Source: Chitinophaga ginsengisegetis
Lineage (GTDB): Bacteria; Bacteroidota; Bacteroidia; Chitinophagales; Chitinophagaceae
Direction: 5' to 3'
DNA: 64,000 nt
Assembly: GCF_900168065.1 (NCBI RefSeq)
Contig: NZ_FUZZ01000001.1
Span: 310,001 to 374,000 of the forward strand
Shown: positions 27,411-35,367 of the stretch, piece after piece
Numbering within the stretch: the first letter of the stretch is position 1
How the letters are laid out: each line of letters starts with the position of its first letter
Program-made: the position numbers and the translations under genes
The notes under the pieces: generated by a model
Databases searched by the model: none
Told to the model about the DNA's origin: nothing
The model's input: the letters and a program-made list of their open reading frames with translations, nothing else

Positions 27411-29192
27411 TTAAGGATGATAAGTCTGGGTGATCACGTATCTGAATCCATCCCTTTGTGCGGCGACAGCCAGATCCTGTATGTTGTTGCCATACCATTT
27501 CTGGATGAAGCGGTAGTCGTAGCTGGCCGGCTCATTATTCCAGTCGGGCACGGTGTAAGGTTTTGCAAAATGCAGTTCCTGGTAAATATCATAGTCGTCG
27601 GTACGGCTCACTCCCAGTTCTTTCAATGCGCTCTGGTAGCCCACGGGGTTTAAGTTTACTACGGAAATGGGATAAGACATTCTTCCCGGCACATCCGAAT
27701 ACGTTGGGTTGGCGGAGTAAGAAGAGTTGCCTCCGGGGTTAGTATGCGGCGGCAGGCGGAACACGCGTGTTCTGCGTTCCAGGCACCAGCAGTCGAAGCC
27801 GCCGTCGGGGAAATAGTTCAGCCAGCGCTGCACCCATATTTTCACATAAGGATCGGCGGAGATATTGGCGTTGGTGAGACTGAGATAATTATTAAACCCT
27901 ATCCCGGTGGTGTTCCATTTAATACCATCGCGTGCTTTGTATTCATCGCGGAGGGTAGTGCTGATATTCCAGGAGGCGAAGTTGGCATCAATACCGGCGT
28001 AGTAATATTGTTCCGCACTCTGGCTTCCTCCCAGTCCCATTTGAGCAGCCTCTGCTTTCAGAAACAATGTTTCTGCATAAGAGAGCATGATCAGGGGGCG
28101 GCCCACCTGGTAGATGATAGGATTGGCATTGGAGTAGCTGTTGATATTGGAGGTACCCACCATATCGGGCAATCCGGCGAGGGCTGTCCAGCCTGCGAGC
28201 TTGGTCCCTGCTTTCGGCTGACCAAGATAAGGAATCGGGTAAGTAACTACTCTCAGGGAATCGTCTGCCATGCTGGTGAGCGTATCTGTTAAGATAAAAC
28301 GGTTGGCCGTGGGCACCGTGTCGTAGTAAACGCTCAGCCGCGGATCTTTATAGGATCGGAACACGGTGAACAGGAACTCGCTCAGCTTAGGCGCCTGGCC
28401 GGTAGCGCCAGGTGCGTATGGAAAGTACTGATTGGATTTGATATACTTGATGAAGTAAGGATTTTCGTTGCCGTTCACATTTTCAAAACTCATTTTCGCC
28501 GTTTCTGCTTCCGAGTTAATAGTGTTGGCTTCGTTGGCCATTACATCAGCGATGTGTTGCCTTGCGGCAGCGCCCATATTTTTTTGTGTACGGATCGCAA
28601 TTTTCAGACGCATGGTATTGGCAAACTTAATCCAGTTTTGCAGGCTGCCGTTGTACACGGCGTCGTATTTGAGTTTGTCGCCGTTCAGTTTAATTTTAGC
28701 CGCCGCATCTTTCAGCGTGGTGAGTACATAGCTGTAAACGGTATCTTCATTCTCAAACATAATGGTAGACAGATATTCCGGGTTGTTGGCCTGGTACAGC
28801 GGCACTGCTCCGTAGTTGCCCGCCAGGATGGAATAAGCGTATGCCTGGAGAATCCGCGCCACCTGTACCCGGTTGTTATAAAGCGTATCGCTGCTATAGT
28901 TTACCAATACCTGGTTCAGGTTGCCCAGTACGCCCTGGTAAAATGTTTGCCACATCCCGGCATCAGTTACGTCATATCTGTTTGCCTGCTGACAAAGCAG
29001 GTGACCAAGATCCCAGTATTTGGTGGTGTTATAATCGGCCATGCGGGCATTCATATTTTTTACTGCCGCCAGGATACTGGCTTCCGGCGCGGCTTCTGTG
29101 AACTGTGTGGGATCGGCATTCAGGCTCTCAAAATCCCGGGTACAGCCCCAGCACATGATCGTTATTAAAGAAAGGATATATACTGCTTTCAT
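27411..29192 (-). CDS. SusD/RagB-like lipoprotein (SusD_2 type)
   Basis: This is the outer-membrane lid protein for the SusC immediately upstream. I use the ATG at 29192 (MKAVYILSLITIMCWGC) because the lipobox fits best; a start 3 codons earlier at 29201 would abut the SusC stop. CTRDFESLNADPTQF is the usual mature start of the SusD_2 branch. ARILQAYAYSILAGNYGAVP and LSYAETLFLKAEAAQMGLGG are its conserved helices. The length of 593 residues is typical for this longer branch. It is cotranscribed with SusC (9-bp gap) and the GH99-like gene (12-bp gap). Confidence 0.9.
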   Translation of the reverse strand: MKAVYILSLITIMCWGCTRDFESLNADPTQFTEAAPEASILAAVKNMNARMADYNTTKYWDLGHLLCQQANRYDVTDAGMWQTFYQGVLGNLNQVLVNYSSDTLYNNRVQVARILQAYAYSILAGNYGAVPLYQANNPEYLSTIMFENEDTVYSYVLTTLKDAAAKIKLNGDKLKYDAVYNGSLQNWIKFANTMRLKIAIRTQKNMGAAARQHIADVMANEANTINSEAETAKMSFENVNGNENPYFIKYIKSNQYFPYAPGATGQAPKLSEFLFTVFRSYKDPRLSVYYDTVPTANRFILTDTLTSMADDSLRVVTYPIPYLGQPKAGTKLAGWTALAGLPDMVGTSNINSYSNANPIIYQVGRPLIMLSYAETLFLKAEAAQMGLGGSQSAEQYYYAGIDANFASWNISTTLRDEYKARDGIKWNTTGIGFNNYLSLTNANISADPYVKIWVQRWLNYFPDGGFDCWCLERRTRVFRLPPHTNPGGNSSYSANPTYSDVPGRMSYPISVVNLNPVGYQSALKELGVSRTDDYDIYQELHFAKPYTVPDWNNEPASYDYRFIQKWYGNNIQDLAVAAQRDGFRYVITQTYHP

Positions 29193-29201
29193 GATACACA
29201 T

Positions 29202-32200
29202 TTAAAAAGTTACTTTCAGGTCAAATCCATAAATAGAGAAAGGGAAAGATCCGCCGGACTCAATACCCTGGGCATTTCCGGTGGTGTTGGCTGCTTCCGG
29301 ATCAATACCCTGCGGCGTATGTTTGAAGATTGTCCACAGGTTGCGGCCCACAAATGCAAGCCTTGCAGATTTCACTGGTGTTGTTTTTAAGATCCTTACC
29401 GGAACAGCGTATCCAAAAATCAATTCACTCAGGCGGATATTAGACGCGTTGAAAGTGATGGCAGGCGTGTTGTTCAGCACCATATCTGAATTGTAGGTAG
29501 TTGGGTTCATCCAGATACCGCTTTTTTTACCGGGAATCATCCTGCCGTCTTTATCAAGAATAGTTTTACCGGAGGCATCTGTGAGCGGGAAGTAGGCTTC
29601 CTCATAACGGGCGCCTTTGGCCCTGTCTGCATCGCTGTAGGCCGTGTTACCCTTGCTGGTGGCTTGTCCTACGCCCATCCTTTCCTGGTCGTTTTCACCG
29701 AGGATCACGTTGCTCATGAGGAATTCATCACGGCCGTATAAGCTGGCAATGGTGTTACCCGCGAAGTTGGCGCGGCCATACGAAGCGGAGTAAATAACGC
29801 CGCCCCATTTTACGGTGAACAGTACAGAAAGATCGAAGGCGCCATATTTAAAAGCAGATCCGAATGATCCGATCCAATCGGGATGGAAGTTGCCCAGCAC
29901 TACATTGGGATCCGGGATCGTTCTGCCATTGGAAGGATTCACGATGAGCGTATCGCGCACTTTATACGGCGCATTGCCCGTAAGTACGCCGTACTGCTGG
30001 CCTACAATAGCATTCACGGTGGCGCCGAGGTTGGTACCCAAACTGAGACGGTCGATGTTAGGAACCAGCGACAGTACCTTATTCCTGTTCATCGACCAGT
30101 TGGCCATCACATTCCATCTCAGTTTTTTTGTTTGCAGGGCTACTGCGTTCAACGATAGCTCCACTCCCCTGTTCTGCATTTCGCCTGCATTGAGGATACG
30201 GGTGGAGAAGCCGGTTTCAGTTGGTATCTGCGGACGGATAATCTGGTTAGTGGTGTTAGACTGGTATACGTTAGCGGTAAACTGGATACGGCTTTTAAAC
30301 AAAGCCAGTTCCACGCCGGCTTCTCTCGATAATGTCTTTTCGGGCTTTAGTTCTCCATTGTTCAACTGGTTATTATTACCATAGTTGAGATAGGGATTAC
30401 CGAGAAATAATCCGCCGTAAGGATACGTGGTGATCAGCGATTGTGGCGGCGCGGCGTTACCTACCTGCGCTACGGATGCTCTCAGCTTACCATAGTTGAG
30501 GAAACTGTTTTTCGGCAGGAAGTTAGAGAACACGAAGCTGCCGCTGACAGACGGATAAAAGAACGAGCTGTTGTTAACGGGCAGCGTGGACGACCAGTCG
30601 TTACGACCCGTGATATCAATAAACAGGAAGTCGCGGTAAGCAATAGTAGCATTACCATAAACCGATTGCACATTAGAACGCACCAATGACTCCGTTGCAG
30701 CCGGAAACGCCGTACTGTTCTGGATGCTGGGCATATCGTGTACCAGCAGCGAAGCAATGCTGGTGCCCCTGAACTGGTTGTAGTTATTTACGTATTCCGC
30801 TCCCAGGTTGGCAGTGAGGGTGATGGATTTACTCAGTTTATTATTATACATGAACATACCCTGGTAATCCCACATCTGGTTATTTTGGGAGGAGTTGGAA
30901 TAAAATCCGTTGGGTGTCCGGAGCCCACCCAGTTCCCTGTATTGATAGTAGCTCGCCATTTTTATATCTGACGAACCCATTAAGCGGAAGCTGAGGTGGT
31001 TAGTCAGTTTAGCCGTAGCCGTTATACCTGCCAGCAAGCGGTGGGACCTGTCTTCGTTTTCATTTTCGTTGATCATCCACAAAGGATTTTCCACGCTGCC
31101 TACTGCGCCGAAGGTAACGGAGTTGCCAAAGGCATCCGTCCATGGCGACAGCGAGTTGATGTTTACGCTGCGGGGCATGTACACGTATGCTGCCATCGGG
31201 CTGGACGGGTCCAGGTTACGGTAGGTACGGTTCCGGGTGTCCTGGTTGGTATACATCACCCTGGCTTCCACATTCAGGAACTTACCGAGTTTACGGCCGG
31301 CGTTGAGCGTAACGTTATGCTTCTTGATGATGTTCTGGTTTTTCAGTACATCATTGCTGTTGGTAAACATATACGACAGCCGGAACGACGACAACTCATC
31401 TGCTTTGTTGATAGAGATGCCGGAGCTGTTGGTGATGCTTGGCTGATAGAGGGAAGTGATATTATTGGGTTGTGGCGAATAACCTCCTTCCACCCTTTTG
31501 CCGCTAAAGTCGTTGTAGGGCTGGCCCAGCATAGGCATTCCCCAGGTAGATCCGTTGAGGCCCATACGTACCGCATCGGTACCGGTAACAATGTTGTTAC
31601 CATTGCCCACCAGGTAACCATTAGCGCCTTCGCCGTATACGTTCTGGTAAGCGGGGAATTCAGCGATGGAGTTCACGAGCGTATTCTGATTGATGGCGAT
31701 ACCGAGGTTACCGTCGCCGATCTTTCCTTTTTTGGTAACGATGAGTACCGCTCCGTTGGCGGCGCGGGAACCATAAAGTGCTGCAGCGTTGGGTCCCTGC
31801 AGGATCTGGATGGACTCTACATCGTCGGGGTTGATATCGGCGGCGCCGTTGCCAAAGTCGAGGTTATCCCTGCCATCGCCCATGTCGTTGTTGATAGGCA
31901 CGCCATCCACCACCCATAGTGGCTGATTATTTTGCGTCATGGAGTTTTCCCCTCTCAGGATAAGGCGGCTGGAAGATCCGGGCTGACCGGTAGTAGTTAC
32001 CTGGAGGCCGGCCACTTTACCGGCGAGGCCATTCACGATGTTCAGGTCGCGCGCTTCGGTGAGGTTGTTGGGATTCACCGCCTGCGTGGCGTAGCCTATT
32101 GACTTGGCTTGCCTGTTAAGTCCCATTGCACCCGCAATGACCACATTTTTTAAATTGATAGGTGAAGGCGTTAATAAAAACTGAACCGTTGTTTGTCCGT

Positions 32201-32450
32201 TCAGCGCCATTTCTTTTGTTTCATAACCTGTCATGGTAGCCCGTAGTACCGTTGCTTTCGGGTCGGCCACATAAATAGAGAATACGCCATCTTCGTTGGT
32301 GGCTACCCCGTTGCGGGTATCTTTCACCATGATGCTGACTCCGGGTAAAGGATTGTTTTTGTCATCCGTGGCTTTCCCCCTGATAAGGGTTCGCTGGGCC
32401 GTTGCCTGTGTAAAACAGAGCAGGAGCAGGACTGGCAAGCAGAATCTCAT
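29202..32450 (-). CDS. SusC/RagA family TonB-linked outer-membrane protein without STN domain
   Basis: This is a 1082-residue importer. The signal peptide MRFCLPVLLLLCFTQATAQ is followed by a CarboxypepD_reg-like domain (GKATDDKNNPLPGVSIMVKD, about 24-95) and a plug that begins NLKNVVIAGAMGLNRQAKSI and contains QGPNAAALYGSRAANGAV. The barrel ends YGFDLKVTF. It has no STN domain. The 261-bp upstream gap holds a promoter-like box and a four-unit TTA array at 32637-32674, and further upstream is the paralogous regulator gene. It opens a three-gene operon with the SusD_2 and GH99-like genes. Confidence 0.95.
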   Translation of the reverse strand: MRFCLPVLLLLCFTQATAQRTLIRGKATDDKNNPLPGVSIMVKDTRNGVATNEDGVFSIYVADPKATVLRATMTGYETKEMALNGQTTVQFLLTPSPINLKNVVIAGAMGLNRQAKSIGYATQAVNPNNLTEARDLNIVNGLAGKVAGLQVTTTGQPGSSSRLILRGENSMTQNNQPLWVVDGVPINNDMGDGRDNLDFGNGAADINPDDVESIQILQGPNAAALYGSRAANGAVLIVTKKGKIGDGNLGIAINQNTLVNSIAEFPAYQNVYGEGANGYLVGNGNNIVTGTDAVRMGLNGSTWGMPMLGQPYNDFSGKRVEGGYSPQPNNITSLYQPSITNSSGISINKADELSSFRLSYMFTNSNDVLKNQNIIKKHNVTLNAGRKLGKFLNVEARVMYTNQDTRNRTYRNLDPSSPMAAYVYMPRSVNINSLSPWTDAFGNSVTFGAVGSVENPLWMINENENEDRSHRLLAGITATAKLTNHLSFRLMGSSDIKMASYYQYRELGGLRTPNGFYSNSSQNNQMWDYQGMFMYNNKLSKSITLTANLGAEYVNNYNQFRGTSIASLLVHDMPSIQNSTAFPAATESLVRSNVQSVYGNATIAYRDFLFIDITGRNDWSSTLPVNNSSFFYPSVSGSFVFSNFLPKNSFLNYGKLRASVAQVGNAAPPQSLITTYPYGGLFLGNPYLNYGNNNQLNNGELKPEKTLSREAGVELALFKSRIQFTANVYQSNTTNQIIRPQIPTETGFSTRILNAGEMQNRGVELSLNAVALQTKKLRWNVMANWSMNRNKVLSLVPNIDRLSLGTNLGATVNAIVGQQYGVLTGNAPYKVRDTLIVNPSNGRTIPDPNVVLGNFHPDWIGSFGSAFKYGAFDLSVLFTVKWGGVIYSASYGRANFAGNTIASLYGRDEFLMSNVILGENDQERMGVGQATSKGNTAYSDADRAKGARYEEAYFPLTDASGKTILDKDGRMIPGKKSGIWMNPTTYNSDMVLNNTPAITFNASNIRLSELIFGYAVPVRILKTTPVKSARLAFVGRNLWTIFKHTPQGIDPEAANTTGNAQGIESGGSFPFSIYGFDLKVTF

Positions 32451-32602
32451 AATTGATTGATAATTAATGGTTTAAAATAAACAGACCGTGGAATTGATTT
32501 CCAGTAAAGCGGGAGCTACGCTGATAGTACATGTTTAGGACAGGGAGACTTTCAGTTTCGTGGAATCCAGTAACATAACGCTTTGCTGAAAAAATGCTTC
32601 TT

Positions 32603-32613
32603 CAAAAATTATA
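32603..32613 (-). promoter_or_regulatory. candidate -7 promoter box for the susC operon
   Basis: On the minus strand TATAATTTTTG resembles the Bacteroidota -7 element TAnnTTTG. It lies about 24 bp downstream of the nearest TTA unit of the operator array and about 153 bp upstream of the SusC start, which implies a long leader. A good -33 TTTG is not evident, as expected for an activator-dependent promoter. Confidence 0.4.
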
Positions 32614-32636
32614 TTGCAAATCAATGATCTACACGC

Positions 32637-32674
32637 TAATAAATCCATTAACGAACGTATTAATGCGCCGTTAA
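32637..32674 (-). promoter_or_regulatory. predicted operator: four TTA(A/G) units at 11-12 bp spacing upstream of susC
   Basis: On the minus strand the units ATTAAC, ATTAAT, GTTAAT and ATTAGC have plus-strand TAA positions 32672, 32661, 32649 and 32637, a spacing of 11, 12 and 12 bp. The architecture equals that at 13782-13822 although the bases between units differ. The array lies 37 bp downstream of the regulator stop and upstream of a TATAATTTTTG box. Binding by the regulator at 32712-35243 is inference. Confidence 0.55.
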
Positions 32675-32711
32675 TCGTGATATTTTTTTTGAAAAAGACA
32701 GAAAGTGGTTA

Positions 32712-35243
32712 TCAGGAGATAATATCCTGGAAGTTCAGGTGGAAGTTTTCGCCGTACATGTGCCGGTAATCTTTATAAAATTTCTCATAAACTGATTTGG
32801 CGATGGAGGGTCTTCCCTGCCGGATCAGGCTTTTACATTTTGCGCGCAGCGCTTCTTCATGGATAGGGTCAAAAATAAAGATGGCGTTAGCGATATCGAT
32901 AAATATTTCGGGAGAGGCGTTAGCAGGTAGTCCGTTCATTTCCAGGAGCAGGATATCGAGCGCTTTGGAGGAGATGTCGGATTTGATATCTTCGAGCCAG
33001 GAATAATCCGTGCGGAAAAGAAAGGTGCCTTCTTTCACTATTTTTAACAGCGATTGAATTCTTTCCATACCCGGCGCAGCGGTTTTCACCAGCCGGCTGA
33101 ACTCGGCCAGGTCAACCCAGAGCAGGTCCGGGTCGTAGGTAATTTTCCAGCGCCCTTCTTCACGGAGGATAACGCCGCTGCCCAGTTTTTCCAGGATGGC
33201 TTTCAGCTTTACCATGTTCACGGAGCGGTTGTTCCGCGCGTCTCTCTCCGGCTTATCATGCCAGAGGATTTCATATAATTTTTCTGAAGAAATACCTTTG
33301 CCTGACCAGGCAGTGTGAATCACGATCAGCAGGAGCATCTCTTTCAGCAGTGGCGACAACAGGTGCGTTAACGCATTCTTATCTTTGTCCAGTACCTGGA
33401 ACTCACCAAACAGCAGCAGGGCTGCCCTGTCGGGCATCACTTCTTCCGGCGCTGCTGCGCCGGGTGATGCAGGCGCTTCTTCCGGCAGCACCGGCCTGGC
33501 GGGAACTGCAGTTACTACCGGCTTATTATTCCGGCGTCTATATAAATAATAATATACTACGCCTGCTATAACTACTACCCCTGCCAGCCCGAACCACCAC
33601 CATTTTATACCGGTACCAGCTATGCCTGAAGCAGCGGATAATGATAGCTGCGCGGGGGGAAATGCCAGCGAGTAGATGCGTACTTCGGTAGATTTATCCC
33701 TATCTACAATTTGTGTAACGGCCAGCAACTGGTGGCTGCGGGCACAGTAATACAAATCGGCGGCAGAGCGGTTATCGAGAAATGCGTAAGGAATGGTATC
33801 TCCTGCCAGCTGGAATTCCGGGCGTGCCAACGACCCTTTGATCAGTTGCAGCCGCGACATAAAGCGGTCGTTCGGAAACATCAATGCATAGTAGCTGTTG
33901 TCCGTTGTATCAATCACCATCGACGACGCGAATACAAAAGGCTCTGCGGGTTCGGGCAGGGTGAATAGTTTTTGTATGCGGTTGTTGGCCACATCATACC
34001 GGAGCATGTCGTAATAATACCGTGGGTTCAGCATCTGTTCCCCGTTATCGCTGCCATAGCCTCCCAGCAGGTAGGCGGTGTCGCCGCCTGCAGTAGCGCC
34101 CAGCGCAGCAAGATATCTTGGTTTATAATCCGTTTGCTGTACTGCTACTTTCTCCCATTTGCGGGTGGAGAAAGAGAATCGTTGTACGAGGTTTTTATAC
34201 TTCAGCTGGCCATAGCCACCGAGGATATATAATGCGTTATCGCTTTTGCGGATAAATTTATTTGTTTGCCAATACTGGGTAATATCGGTAGAATCGAAAG
34301 GAATATCCCAGCTGCGGGTGGCTGGTTGCCACGCTGCCAGCTGTTGCTGATCGATATGGACGCTGTATAAAGTGCGGCTGGCGGGATTATACACCGACTG
34401 GTAACCGGCGGCCAGGTACTCCCGTCTGCTGAGTGGCTCCGCCTTCACGGACCGGTCGCGCAGGAGGAAATGATGGATACTGTCGGCGCCCACGATATAA
34501 ATTTCTTCTTCCAAAGGATCAAAGGTATAACTGCCATTACCCTTCACCGTTAGTACCTTCAGCAGCTGCCACCGTTGGTGCAGCGGCGTTCCCCATACCG
34601 GGTTGATCACATTGGCCACGCGGCGGTGGATACTGTCCACCGCATGCACACCGGCCAGTTCATTCAACGGCCAGAACCCATCCATCTCTTTATCGTGGTA
34701 CAGCGCAATGCCCTTCACCTGCATGGGCGGTACATCGCTGGTTTTAAAGCTGTGCAGCTGGCAGGCGCCAAAAAATATCCGGAAGCATTGATCTTTCAGC
34801 GCTATTTTTCTGCTGCCGAAATTTTTCCCGTTAACCGTAAGCGACAGCATCTGCCCGTCGTATTGCAGGCTGCAGGAATTCCAGCGATGGAAAAGCAGGG
34901 TGCTATCCAGCTGGAAGTCGAGATGCGTATACACATCCCCAAAAACGATACTGAATTTCTGATCAAAGTGATTATAAATAAGATCGATGTTCTGATGATG
35001 ATTATTGATCATGCGCACCAGGTAGCCGTAGTACACGTTCCTGTCGGGGAAGAAGTTAAAGTCGAACGACAGGCCAAAACTGCCATCCAGGCAAAGCGGT
35101 TCTTTTCCGTTTAATTCCAGCGAGGTTCTTTTCTCCTGTACCTGCTCGAAGGAAGAGAAGACCAACCCCTGCGATTGTGCAGGTAAACAAAAAAATATCA
35201 ATACCCCAACAAACAGCAGGGCTTTAAAGGAGCACATCTTCAT
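32712..35243 (-). CDS. transmembrane sensor-regulator paralogue: LamG-like and kelch domains, one TM helix, SARP-like winged helix
   Basis: The layout matches the gene at 18414-20948. It has a signal peptide (1-25), a LamG-like sandwich (about 26-225) and a kelch propeller (about 230-535) with YILGGYGQ (339-346), PRYLAALGAT (375-384) and AYLLGGYGS (390-398). A TM helix lies at about 548-568 before a basic YRRRNN, then a Pro/Ala linker, a winged helix (609-705) and a BTAD-like tail. The recognition region RSVNMVKLKAIL.KLG and GKGISS..LY..LW.DK are nearly identical to the paralogue, while the sensor halves differ more. It precedes the SusC/SusD_2/GH99-like operon by 261 bp. I infer that different ligands are sensed but related operators are bound. 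Confidence 0.8.
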   Translation of the reverse strand: MKMCSFKALLFVGVLIFFCLPAQSQGLVFSSFEQVQEKRTSLELNGKEPLCLDGSFGLSFDFNFFPDRNVYYGYLVRMINNHHQNIDLIYNHFDQKFSIVFGDVYTHLDFQLDSTLLFHRWNSCSLQYDGQMLSLTVNGKNFGSRKIALKDQCFRIFFGACQLHSFKTSDVPPMQVKGIALYHDKEMDGFWPLNELAGVHAVDSIHRRVANVINPVWGTPLHQRWQLLKVLTVKGNGSYTFDPLEEEIYIVGADSIHHFLLRDRSVKAEPLSRREYLAAGYQSVYNPASRTLYSVHIDQQQLAAWQPATRSWDIPFDSTDITQYWQTNKFIRKSDNALYILGGYGQLKYKNLVQRFSFSTRKWEKVAVQQTDYKPRYLAALGATAGGDTAYLLGGYGSDNGEQMLNPRYYYDMLRYDVANNRIQKLFTLPEPAEPFVFASSMVIDTTDNSYYALMFPNDRFMSRLQLIKGSLARPEFQLAGDTIPYAFLDNRSAADLYYCARSHQLLAVTQIVDRDKSTEVRIYSLAFPPAQLSLSAASGIAGTGIKWWWFGLAGVVVIAGVVYYYLYRRRNNKPVVTAVPARPVLPEEAPASPGAAAPEEVMPDRAALLLFGEFQVLDKDKNALTHLLSPLLKEMLLLIVIHTAWSGKGISSEKLYEILWHDKPERDARNNRSVNMVKLKAILEKLGSGVILREEGRWKITYDPDLLWVDLAEFSRLVKTAAPGMERIQSLLKIVKEGTFLFRTDYSWLEDIKSDISSKALDILLLEMNGLPANASPEIFIDIANAIFIFDPIHEEALRAKCKSLIRQGRPSIAKSVYEKFYKDYRHMYGENFHLNFQDIIS

Positions 35244-35367
35244 GGTGGAACACTAAAGGGCACATCGATGTATGCGTATTCTGGTTGTTTATTAAGCGGG
35301 AAGATAGGTTGTTTTGTTGAAATAATTTGAGTAATATGGCTGCCGAACGATGATTTAAAGGAAGTAT

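Noticed and set aside
26661..27653. 330-codon open frame on the plus strand
   Set aside because: It spans the GH99-like gene and part of the SusD_2 gene antisense; its composition is that of a shadow frame.
30996..31919. 307-codon open frame on the plus strand
   Set aside because: Antisense to the SusC plug and barrel start, with no recognisable features.
35244..35367. Search for a TTA(A/G) array in front of the second regulator gene
   Set aside because: Only one ATTAAG-like unit is present and no phased series.
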